In this document: positions 25,954 to 33,827 of the stretch, in pieces
How positions within the stretch are numbered: position 1 is the first letter of the stretch
Layout of the letters: each line of letters opens with the position of its first letter
Source: Eubacteriales bacterium
GTDB taxonomy: Bacteria > Bacillota > Clostridia > Lachnospirales > Lachnospiraceae
NCBI GenBank assembly: GCA_030524715.1
Contig: JAUNGB010000011.1
Location: forward strand, 1-64,000
Direction: 5' to 3'
Length of the DNA: 64,000 nt
Program-made: the position numbers and the translations under genes
Notes under the pieces: generated by a model
Seen by the model: only the letters and a program-made list of their open reading frames with translations
What the model was told of the DNA's origin: nothing
The model's database searches: none

Positions 25954-25971
25954 CCGACATTTTATCAGATT
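25954..25971 (-). promoter_or_regulatory. Candidate operator, copy 4 (CCGACAT motif) upstream of GH2
   Basis: CCGACATTTTATCAGATT, 14 of 18 matching copy 2. It is followed by AATCGG, so CCGA and TCGG form outer half-sites. It lies 270 bases from the GH2 ATG, beyond the repeat array. A TATGGT on the minus strand about 15 bases downstream could be the -10. Confidence 0.45.
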
Positions 25972-25995
25972 AATCGGACGTCACTGTTTTGTCTT

Positions 25996-27036
25996 TCACA
26001 TTTCTATCTGCACTTTGATTTCTTCGTTATCCGGAGTCGTCAGGACGTCAAATGCATCCTTCCCGTTCTCCAGGGAATAGGTGGAAGTAACCAGATCCTC
26101 AACGGTAAGTTTTCCATCCGCAAGCATCTGCGCCGCCTCTGCCATTTCTGTAGTAAACATATAGCTTCCTACAAAGCTCAGGCCTCTTCCTACGATTTCC
26201 ATAGGGTCGATCTCTACCTTCCCATGAGCCAGCGCTACCAAAACACTGATGCCTCCGTTTCGCACCATCTGGAAGGACTGATTGATCAAAAATTCTCCTG
26301 CCGCATTGATAACACGGTCTGCGCCGTACCCCTCTGTCAGCTTCTTCACTTCCTCCACTACATCTGCTGCCCTGGGATTGATAACATAGTCCGCACCGCA
26401 TTCTTTTGCTTTCTCCAGACGTTTGTCAATAATATCTGATGCGATTACCGTAGGTACGCCAAGCGCTTTCAGGAACTTCACAATGAGAAGTCCGATAGGC
26501 CCCGCTCCCAGAACAACAACGCTCTTCTCATCCTCTGTATGTCCTTTTTTTGCACAGGCCAGCGTCACACCGCATGGCTCCAGAAGGGCTGCCGCTTTGT
26601 ATGACACATTATCGGCGATAGGTACTACCATCCACTCCGAAACGGTCACATATTCCCGCATCCCTCCGTCTGTCTGTGTTCCGCCGATGGCGGTTCCCAT
26701 GCTCTTTCTGTTGCCGCAAAGGTTCCCTTCTCCGCGTTTACAGAAGAAGCAGTCTCTGCACGGAACCATGGGATTCACGGTTACTCTCTGTCCCACCTGA
26801 TATAAACCTGCGTCCTCTCCAACTGCTGTAATATCCCCGGAAAACTCATGTCCCAATACAAGCGGCGGCATAAAACGGTCGGACGCATGCCTGTATGCTC
26901 CCAGATCCGATCCGCAGATGGATACGGTATGTATTTTTATCTGTACCTCTCCCTTTTGGGGCGCAGGTATTTTTCTCTCTTCTATTGTTAAAACCCCAGG
27001 TCCCTGATAGACCAATGCTTTCATTTTATTTTCCAT
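25996..27036 (-). CDS. Zinc-dependent medium-chain alcohol/polyol dehydrogenase
   Basis: About 346 residues from the chosen start. Catalytic zinc ligands: Cys in SICGSDLGAYRH and the GHE of LVLGHEFSGD. The structural zinc lobe is CRDCFFCKRGEGNLC. The Rossmann nucleotide site is VVLGAGPIGLLIVKF, followed by an acidic residue (SD), which suggests NAD. Relatives include sorbitol, threitol, threonine and galactitol-1-phosphate dehydrogenases. In this context it could oxidise a released sugar alcohol or sugar, but no substrate is assigned. The start at 27036 (MENKMKALVY) is preferred because GAAAGGAGA precedes it; a GTG at 27102 would add 22 unconserved residues. Confidence 0.88.
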   Translation of the reverse strand: MENKMKALVYQGPGVLTIEERKIPAPQKGEVQIKIHTVSICGSDLGAYRHASDRFMPPLVLGHEFSGDITAVGEDAGLYQVGQRVTVNPMVPCRDCFFCKRGEGNLCGNRKSMGTAIGGTQTDGGMREYVTVSEWMVVPIADNVSYKAAALLEPCGVTLACAKKGHTEDEKSVVVLGAGPIGLLIVKFLKALGVPTVIASDIIDKRLEKAKECGADYVINPRAADVVEEVKKLTEGYGADRVINAAGEFLINQSFQMVRNGGISVLVALAHGKVEIDPMEIVGRGLSFVGSYMFTTEMAEAAQMLADGKLTVEDLVTSTYSLENGKDAFDVLTTPDNEEIKVQIEM

Positions 27037-27167
27037 TTTTTCGATTCTCCTTTCACAAAGATCAGCAGGACCATTGCCGGACCTCTGCAGAACAGTATCC
27101 ACAACGTCAGGTTTGTTTTATACGCAATCCGGTGCGAAATTTCGTTTGCAGAAACCCAAATGTCCTC

Positions 27168-27196
27168 TGGTAAGCTGCCCTAAATAGAGTTATAAT
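27168..27196 (+). promoter_or_regulatory. Promoter of the HIT gene
   Basis: A consensus TATAAT at 27191-27196 with a weak TGGTAA seventeen bases upstream. The coding start follows 36 bases later, behind AAGGAGG. Confidence 0.55.
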
Positions 27197-27231
27197 AAAG
27201 ATATCCAGAAAAATCAAGGAGGAAAGTATTT

Positions 27232-27651
27232 ATGAAAGACAATAACTGCGGATACTGCCAGGGCGGGGAATTACTGGCAAAATTCGGAATCAAGATCTGC
27301 GACCTGAAGGTCAGCCAGTTGATCCTTTTCAAAGAGCAGAGCAAACCCGGAAGATGTATTGTCGCTTACAAGGATCATGTCAGTGAAATCGTCAACATCA
27401 GTGAGGAAGAACGGAACCTCTTCTTTGCCGATGTCACCAAAGCCGCTAAAGCGATCCACGCCGCCTTCCATCCGGACAAGCTGAATTACGGCGCATATGG
27501 CGACACAGGCTGCCACCTGCATATGCACCTGGTACCCAAATACAAAGATGGAGATGAATGGGGCGGCGTCTTCCAGATGAACCCTGACAAGGTTTACCTC
27601 ACTGACGAAGAATACGCAGAAATGATCGAAAAGATCAAGGCAAATTTATAG
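27232..27651 (+). CDS. HIT-family nucleotide hydrolase/transferase
   Basis: 139 residues with the histidine triad CHLHMHLVPK (His95, His97, His99). An N-terminal CxxC pair (CGYC at 6-9) could take part in the zinc site seen in some HIT proteins. Family members hydrolyse nucleoside phosphoramidates, dinucleoside polyphosphates or similar substrates in the cytosol. The gene is complete, has its own promoter and ribosome-binding site and ends at a terminator. It looks like a stand-alone housekeeping gene with no link to the sugar genes. Confidence 0.92.
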   Translation: MKDNNCGYCQGGELLAKFGIKICDLKVSQLILFKEQSKPGRCIVAYKDHVSEIVNISEEERNLFFADVTKAAKAIHAAFHPDKLNYGAYGDTGCHLHMHLVPKYKDGDEWGGVFQMNPDKVYLTDEEYAEMIEKIKANL

Positions 27652-27659
27652 AACGGCCA

Positions 27660-27696
27660 AAAGACCTTACAGTTCAGCAGGAACTGTAAGGTCTTT
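27660..27696. terminator. Terminator hairpin, first copy of a duplicated sequence
   Basis: AAAGACCTTACAGTTC (27660-27675) pairs perfectly with GAACTGTAAGGTCTTT (27681-27696). It serves both the HIT gene and the opposing AAA/nuclease gene. The right arm plus CACCAGAGAT recurs at 29460-29486. Confidence 0.8.
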
Positions 27697-27709
27697 CACC
27701 AGAGATTTC

Positions 27710-29386
27710 TCAGCCGATCAACACCTTTTTCCCCTCAAAGGCAAATCCATAATGCCGAATCCTCTCTTTGGGGATTCCGCGCGCAATAAGCTCCGCATCG
27801 TAATTCATATCATCAATCTGCTTTAACGCTTCCCGCACTGTTTCTGACAGGTCTTTTTCAGATGCCTTGCGGACTTTAAATTCAATAATATATGCCGGGA
27901 TTCTTCCGGTTTTAGGCTCCAGCATCACATCATACCGCCCCAGGCCGCTTTCACGGTTTGAAATAATGCGATACTGATCAGACAGATCTACGATCAGTCC
28001 CAGAACGAAGCCATGATAAAAACGTTCAGGCTCCGTGTTCTCCGAAGGCATCTTCCCTGTATCAAAATAACTAAAAGTTTTCATTGCGATCTGATTCATG
28101 TATTCATTCATATATTCCAGATCATTGGCCATCAGAGCCTTTATAAAATCATTATACCTGGTGTTGGCATTCTTAAACCATCCGTTGATCATATTCCGGA
28201 ACATTCTCTTCACTTCAAAATTTGTTAAAGACAAATGATATACATCATCCAACCCAACCTTTGGTTCCTCATCCACTCTCAGATATCCGGAAGCCAGAAG
28301 CAGGCTCCAGATAGCGGTAATACTATAATCCAACTGGCTGAATACGATCTCTTCATCAATACTTGTCTCTATTTGCTTTCCTTCCATGAGATCCTCCATA
28401 GCCACCTTGATATCCGCCGGGCCGGACTGGATCAGCCTGCCTACAAGAGAATTCTCACTTGTATTTGCCCAGTAGGTCTTTAGCTTTTTTTCTTTAAGAA
28501 AAGATGTAATCGACCATGGATTATAAATATCGCTGTGCCCTCCAAAATTGAACCCATCGTACCATTCCTTCACACTATCCTTCCATTCTGGCATACCCTG
28601 ATCGTCCAGGGCTTCAAATACCTCCTGCTCTGTGAAACCAAACGCCGCAGCGTAACGCTCTGTGGTAGTTGTAATAACAGCAAGGTTATTAAGATCCGAA
28701 AAAATGGATTCTTTTGATACTCTTGTTATTCCTGTCAGAATAGCTCTTTCCATATATGGATTTGTCTTAAAAGCCGCATTAAAAAGACTTCTGATGAAGG
28801 AAACCAGTTCATCCCAATAACCGCCCACATAGGCTTCCTGCAGAGGAGTATCATATTCGTCCAGCAGAATGATCACATGTTTCCCATAATAGCGCGAAAG
28901 AAAATCCGAAAGGAAATTCAGCGACACTGACGCATCGGAATCGTCCATCTCTGCTGAAACGCGATGAAAATAATCCAGTTCTTTCTCATCCAACAGTCCT
29001 CCTGCCTGCAGAAAATTATATTTAGAATATAATCTTGTCAATATCTGGCATATTTTCTTACGTGTGGTCTGATAATCTTTCCCCTTTACACTGGCAAAAG
29101 ACAGGCTGATGACCGGATAAGTCCCCTGTAATTCTCTGTACTTCTCTTCCTTCCATATACTGAGTCCTTCAAACAGATCCTGTCTGCCTGCATATTGATT
29201 GGAAAAAAACATCTCAACCATACTCATATTCAAGGTCTTTCCAAAACGCCTGGGCCGGGTGATAAGAGTTACATTATCCCCATTCTCCCACCATTCTTTA
29301 ATAAAACCTGTCTTATCAATATAAAAATAATTATTCTCCCGAAGATAGGCAAAGTCCTGAGTACCTATGGAAATTATCCTCTTCAT
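27710..29386 (-). CDS. AAA-ATPase-like protein with C-terminal PD-(D/E)XK nuclease (DUF1703 type)
   Basis: 558 residues. N-terminal AAA-ATPase-like domain (PF09820 type): YIDKTGFIKEWW, Walker A TRPRRFGKTLNMS (about 44-56), Walker B VIILLDEYDTPLQEAY (about 175). C-terminal nuclease: GRYDVMLEPKTG followed by YIIEFKVRK (about residues 505-530), giving the D...ExK set. The protein is full length. The family is abundant in gut bacteria, often in many copies per genome, and is suspected of mobile or defence roles, but the function is unproven. The gene is bracketed by two near-identical hairpins (27660 and 29436). The start has a GGGTGGTGA ribosome-binding site. Confidence 0.88.
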   Translation of the reverse strand: MKRIISIGTQDFAYLRENNYFYIDKTGFIKEWWENGDNVTLITRPRRFGKTLNMSMVEMFFSNQYAGRQDLFEGLSIWKEEKYRELQGTYPVISLSFASVKGKDYQTTRKKICQILTRLYSKYNFLQAGGLLDEKELDYFHRVSAEMDDSDASVSLNFLSDFLSRYYGKHVIILLDEYDTPLQEAYVGGYWDELVSFIRSLFNAAFKTNPYMERAILTGITRVSKESIFSDLNNLAVITTTTERYAAAFGFTEQEVFEALDDQGMPEWKDSVKEWYDGFNFGGHSDIYNPWSITSFLKEKKLKTYWANTSENSLVGRLIQSGPADIKVAMEDLMEGKQIETSIDEEIVFSQLDYSITAIWSLLLASGYLRVDEEPKVGLDDVYHLSLTNFEVKRMFRNMINGWFKNANTRYNDFIKALMANDLEYMNEYMNQIAMKTFSYFDTGKMPSENTEPERFYHGFVLGLIVDLSDQYRIISNRESGLGRYDVMLEPKTGRIPAYIIEFKVRKASEKDLSETVREALKQIDDMNYDAELIARGIPKERIRHYGFAFEGKKVLIG

Positions 29387-29435
29387 AATGTTGTCACCAC
29401 CCTTTCCCGATTATTGCGTATCCCTCACCAACTGA

Positions 29436-29476
29436 AAAGACCTTACAGCCTGCCCAACAGGAACTGTAAGGTCTTT
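29436..29476 (-). terminator. Terminator hairpin, second copy of the duplicated sequence
   Basis: AAAGACCTTACAG (29436-29448) pairs with CTGTAAGGTCTTT (29464-29476). The right arm and CACCAGAGAT match 27678-27706 base for base. It lies after the stop of the small Rpn remnant at 29488. Confidence 0.7.
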
Positions 29477-29487
29477 CACCAGAGATG

Positions 29488-29703
29488 TCATATCTGTTTC
29501 TTTATTTCCAGATATCTTTCATAAGACTCTTCCAGCTTTTGGCAGGCTTCTTCCGGAGTAATATGAAAATTCTTTACGATCTTATCCACATCCTCTGCAA
29601 ATCGTTTATCATCCGCTTTTTTTGTAGCTTTTTTTGCCGCTTCCTCTCTCTGTACCTCAATATCCATTTCGTAATCATACTCTGCCATTAACATATTTAC
29701 CAC
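29488..29703 (-). pseudogene. C-terminal remnant of an Rpn-type recombination nuclease/transposase
   Basis: 71 codons: MLMAEYDYEMDIEVQREEAA, a charged coiled stretch, then FAEDVDKIVKNFHITPEEAC and a helical tail. This matches the C-terminal tail seen in Rpn/PD-(D/E)XK transposase-like proteins of Clostridia, whose catalytic N-terminal two thirds are absent here. It might be expressed (a CACCTCG-type AGGTGG sits before the ATG), but as a fragment. The identification is by recollection of the family tail, so moderate confidence. Confidence 0.5.
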
Positions 29704-29812
29704 CTCGCTGCTCTTTCTTAAAAGATATTCTGCAAGAATGCCCTTCCCGATACATTCTTTTACTTTCTTAAGTATACACTGTTCTGCGGGTGATGTAAAG
29801 ATTTCCGTAAAT

Positions 29813-31204
29813 CTATTCCGCGACAGCCATCAAGGCTATTCCTTCTTTCCCGGGCAGCGCCGGCTCAATTTTTCCTTTTACGCCTGTATATACTACCTTC
29901 CGGGTCATTTCCCAGATGTCGATGACCTCGATCCGATAAGTATGGTCTTCCGGCAGCGTCCATGTGGTCATGCCGCAGCACCGACGTCCGAAATACTCCA
30001 GAAACACCTGATCTCCCACATGCCCGCGGCATACGCTGTCTTTTACCCTCATACTTTCCTGCTGCTCTTTCGGCATTGCCTCCATCAGATTTTTCAAAAT
30101 AGAAAGCCCCTGTTCCATGGTTGTGACTTTGATCTGAATATAACGGAAGGTTCTAAACAGAAACGGAACATACACCTCCGGTTTTTCTTTTGTCCCATAT
30201 CTGGTCACATGATATTGATCCACAGGTCCCTGCAGCCGGCCGCTCCTGTGATCTGTCCTGTCTCCCTTGATCGGCGGCAACGGACGTTTTCCCACAGGCG
30301 TAATCATATCAGGCTGCGGAATTCCATAGCATTCTGAATATAAAATTTCTATTTTTGCATCACGCCCGCCGGATACGCCAAGCATCGGATAACCGCACAT
30401 CTCTTCCCCGGCAGAGAGCTCCACAATCTGAGTCGTATGCGCGGGAATTTCCACCTCCGCCTGACCATGCAGCATTTGATTCCACTGCTCCATCAGCAGT
30501 TCCTTTGTCCCGGCGGATGCGTCTCTGATACATACTGTCTCACAGAACCTGCTCTTTTGATGCTCCATAGGCGGAATGGTTCTGTTCTTCATATGAAACG
30601 GAGCTACAGGCTTTTTCGTCTCGAAAAAAGTATATGGCTTTGCTTCCTCCCAGCCGCTGTCGTCAAAACCGGTCTCCATCCATCTGATACAGCGGTCACA
30701 TTTCTATACGCTCTCTGAACCATGAATGGAAGCCGGATTAAAAGGTTCCTTCCTTAGCTGAATGTGGTCGGCAACATAATATTTCCAACCGCTTTTTCCG
30801 TCCAGTTCTTTATCGCCTGCATCTCCCGTGCAGTCCGAAGTCGTTTCCTCCCGCAGATCCTCCACATAAAGGCAGGGAAACGGACTGTAATATAAACTGT
30901 CGTTTCTCTTTGCGCTGTTTTCCGGATAATATAAGACCTGCACAGCCGCTGTATTTTTGCCGTCCCTGAGAAATCCGGCGATACCTGCTGTGTCAGCGTA
31001 GGTTGCTTCTATTGTTCCCTTCTGGGGACCCTCCTGAACAAACACACCGTTAATATACAGCTTATACCTGCAGTTCGCTGATATCTGGAGCCTGTCTCCT
31101 TTATGAAATTCTTTTCTGAAATATACGATACAGGGGGAGTCTCTCTTCACTCGTTCCCAATCATTTATCCATATCCAATTACTCAATAAAAAATCCGTAT
31201 CCAT
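29813..31204 (-). pseudogene. Chimeric glycosidase pseudogene: GH78 N-terminal domains joined to a DUF5605 tail, with an amber stop
   Basis: The first part (31204-30704) reads like the N-terminal beta-sandwich of the neighbouring GH78 protein (YKLYINGVFVQEGP; GKNTAAVQVLYYP). It ends at TAG (30704-30706), and the same frame resumes at once (KCDRCIRWMETGFDDSGW), so a single base could separate it from an intact reading. The next section runs to FRTFRYIQIKVTTMEQ, where the catalytic barrel should begin. Instead, at about 30085, it jumps to a tail with FLEYFGRRCCGM, YRIEVIDIWEMTRK and LPGKEGIA. That tail is the end of the DUF5605 protein at 57017 (IEVIDVWEMTRKTILTGVHG). The catalytic domain is missing, so it is almost certainly non-functional. 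Confidence 0.75.
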
Positions 31205-31453
31205 TTGTTCTCCCTCTCTGTCTTTTCTAATTCCAAACCCAATCCCTGCATATCTGATATAAAGCGGAAATTCCCATTCCGCGGTAAAGTCATTCTAACA
31301 TTTTGAACTATAGAAAAACATACAGATTTTAAACCTCTTATTTTCATTTCAGAACTTTTGTTTCCCAGAGAATCATTAACTGCCGCTTACATCCGTGCCG
31401 ACTTTGAACAGTCCGCCTTTATCTCCCGGAAATATTTCTGCGTAAACTGAATA
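31205..31453. other. Non-coding spacer with a hairpin and a possible in-frame fossil
   Basis: GCGGAA (31264-31269) and TTCCGC (31277-31282) form a short stem. Immediately after the GH78-like stop (31454) the same frame stays open for 23 more codons (YSVYAEIFPGDKGGLFKVG), which may be a lost C-terminal end or a fossil. I see no promoter I can support. Confidence 0.35.
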
Positions 31454-33781
31454 TTACGGATACTCCCGTACAAAATTCTCCCCCGGTACTAATTCCGTTC
31501 TTTTTCCGGACGGAAGGAGCAGTTCCCCATACAGCTTTTCGGGCAGTACTACCAGATAGGTTCCCTGTTTCTTATTAAAGGAAAAAGTAATCTCCCCTTT
31601 CGGGGTAACGGTTGTCCCTTCAAGCGTATTCAGATATTCCAGATGCGGCTGTACCACTGCAGTTTCCCATCCGTCACCGCCCATCCGGATACCTGCCATT
31701 GTCCGGATAAATTCATAAATGGGAAGGGCGCTCCATGCGTGGCATTCGCTTCTTCCATTCTCCGGCTCTTCCGGACACGTAGTACATTCCCAGTCGATGA
31801 GGCGGATCCATTTTTTCAGCAGCTTCTCCGTATATTCATAAATACCTGCCCATTCAAACGCCCGGAACAGCTCATACCCTGTTGAAAAAGAACACTGAAG
31901 AATCTGCGGATCATCCATGGTTCTTTTCAGAATTTCCGCGGCTTTTTCTTTCGGAACCATTCGGTTCAGTACTGCCCATGCCTGGGCATGCTGTGTATAT
32001 TCACAGATTTTTGGGCCTTCCCTGTATAATCCTTTTTCTTCATCCCAGCAAAGTTCCTGGACTCCGTCAAGGATTTTCTTCCTGCGCTCCCGATATTCCA
32101 CGGCTGTTTCCTTTCTTCCCGTCACTTCATAAATATAGGCTCCGCTTTGCAGCGCACATGCGTACATAAGATTTATGATAGAGGAAGGTCCGTGAAGCGC
32201 AGCCGTAGGAACGCCCATATGATCCTTCCATTCCTTCTGCCAGTCAACAAACTGCCAGTATCCAAGGTTTTCCACCAGGCCGCTTTCACCGATGTGCCTT
32301 TGACAATATTCCAGAATTGCATCCACATCGCTCCGGTATCTTCTCAAAAGCTCCTGATCTTTTGTCTGACGGTAAAATTCCTCCAAAAGAAAAATATAAT
32401 AAAAAGAAAATGTGGATATGACCTGAGGGAAGCCGCTGGGATATTTTCCCTGAACCAGACCGTCCGGAAGCATGGAACAATGAAAATCCTTAATTGCTTT
32501 TTTGGCCAGACTGATGTCGTCGCTTACAATGTAGTTAAACAACATCTGCAGGCGGGTGTCCATAACAAACTGCATCTGTTCGTAAAAAGGACAGTCCATA
32601 TAGGTTTCCATCATACAGTTCTGCAGCGTCCTCACGCAGATTTCCCACAGCTTTTCCACCCAGGGCTGATCCGCTTTTATACTGCCTCTGGGATGTAACG
32701 GATATCCTGTTTTCCGCATCACAGGCATGTGCAGGATCACAGCTTCGCTCTTTGTCTGAATATGAAGCTTTATAAACCGAAATGTCCGATACCAGAATGG
32801 CTCGTATATAACCTTTTTTCCATTCAGGACGACCTTATCGGTAAGTCCTTTCAGTACTCCCCGCTTTGCATCTGTACGCAGGATTTCCTTTCCGGTCGGG
32901 CAGGTATATTTCTCGCAATAGGTAATGTGTACCTCCGCACCGTTGCCTTTCTCAAACAGATATTTCAGATAAGCATTGGAATGCACGCCTGCATCCAGGA
33001 TAATTTCCCATTCTTTCCATGCCGGAATCCGTATCTCTCCATCCGGGAAGGCTCCTGACAGGTCTCCGGTAAAATCCTCTTCCCGCTCATACAGCAGCGG
33101 GATTTCCCGCTTCTCCAGCCGATGGCTGCCATACAGCCCTACCTTTTCCTCAAAGTCTCTCACAACCTTTCCCATATCGGAGGGCTCTGCCCACCCGGAA
33201 TCGTCAAAATCCGGATTTTTCCAGTCAGACGGGCTGTTTCGGAAATCAATTTCCTCTCTGACCGCCCCGAGATTTGCTGTAGCCTCATCTCCAGCCCTGA
33301 GAAAAAAGCTTCCGTCTAAAAATACTTTCCATGGCGCCTTTCCCGTTGTAATAGTTCCCGCATCCTTTCCTTGGGAATCCTTTACTACACCTTCAACAGC
33401 AAGACGGTGTCCTCCCGGAAGAGATGCCACTGCCAAAATGGGCGCCCGTTCCTCATATTGCCCTGAAACCGCATTCTGGTCACACAGCAGAACCTGTACG
33501 GCCAGAACGTTTTTTCCTTTTTTCAGATAACTGCTTAAGTCCACTGTCTCATAATAATGACGGTACCTGTCGCCTTTACACGGCCCGGACAGAACAGGGT
33601 TTCCATTTATCCATAACCGATAACGTGAATTGGCAGTTATCACAGCCTCCAGCATCCCTGCATCCGAAAGCTCAATACCGCACCTGTAATAGGCAAACCT
33701 TCCGTTCATATCTCCCTGCAGGATGTTCCGTTTTTTTATTTCTTCTCTGGGTACGCCAAGCCAGACCGCATTCCTCCACAT
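31454..33781 (-). CDS. GH78-like alpha-L-rhamnosidase (divergent)
   Basis: About 775 residues. N-terminal beta-sandwiches (YRLWINGNPVLSGPCKGDRY; GKNVLAVQVLLCD) lead into an (alpha/alpha)6 barrel at MDCPFYEQMQFVMDTRLQ, the counterpart of the DCPQRDER region of classical GH78 with the Glu kept. A second conserved site is HAWSALPIYEF. Hydrolysis of alpha-L-rhamnosides is likely, but specificity could differ. Cytoplasmic. The start at 33781 (MWRNAVWLG) follows GGGAGGG; a frame to 33850 overlaps the upstream response-regulator gene and lacks a site. It lies directly downstream of the YesMN two-component genes, suggesting control by them. Confidence 0.85.
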   Translation of the reverse strand: MWRNAVWLGVPREEIKKRNILQGDMNGRFAYYRCGIELSDAGMLEAVITANSRYRLWINGNPVLSGPCKGDRYRHYYETVDLSSYLKKGKNVLAVQVLLCDQNAVSGQYEERAPILAVASLPGGHRLAVEGVVKDSQGKDAGTITTGKAPWKVFLDGSFFLRAGDEATANLGAVREEIDFRNSPSDWKNPDFDDSGWAEPSDMGKVVRDFEEKVGLYGSHRLEKREIPLLYEREEDFTGDLSGAFPDGEIRIPAWKEWEIILDAGVHSNAYLKYLFEKGNGAEVHITYCEKYTCPTGKEILRTDAKRGVLKGLTDKVVLNGKKVIYEPFWYRTFRFIKLHIQTKSEAVILHMPVMRKTGYPLHPRGSIKADQPWVEKLWEICVRTLQNCMMETYMDCPFYEQMQFVMDTRLQMLFNYIVSDDISLAKKAIKDFHCSMLPDGLVQGKYPSGFPQVISTFSFYYIFLLEEFYRQTKDQELLRRYRSDVDAILEYCQRHIGESGLVENLGYWQFVDWQKEWKDHMGVPTAALHGPSSIINLMYACALQSGAYIYEVTGRKETAVEYRERRKKILDGVQELCWDEEKGLYREGPKICEYTQHAQAWAVLNRMVPKEKAAEILKRTMDDPQILQCSFSTGYELFRAFEWAGIYEYTEKLLKKWIRLIDWECTTCPEEPENGRSECHAWSALPIYEFIRTMAGIRMGGDGWETAVVQPHLEYLNTLEGTTVTPKGEITFSFNKKQGTYLVVLPEKLYGELLLPSGKRTELVPGENFVREYP

Positions 33782-33827
33782 AGTTTTCCCTCCCGTATTA
33801 CTATTGTGCTTCCAAAATCTTTTCACT

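Noticed and set aside
25693-26439. 248-codon plus-strand frame beginning in the 21-bp repeats
   Set aside because: The repeat makes it look like a heptad-repeat protein, but it then runs antisense through the dehydrogenase gene; no ribosome-binding site. The repeat is kept as a DNA feature.
31264-31282. Terminator after the GH78-like gene
   Set aside because: The GCGGAA/TTCCGC stem is short and has no T-run in either direction; noted only as a hairpin in the spacer.
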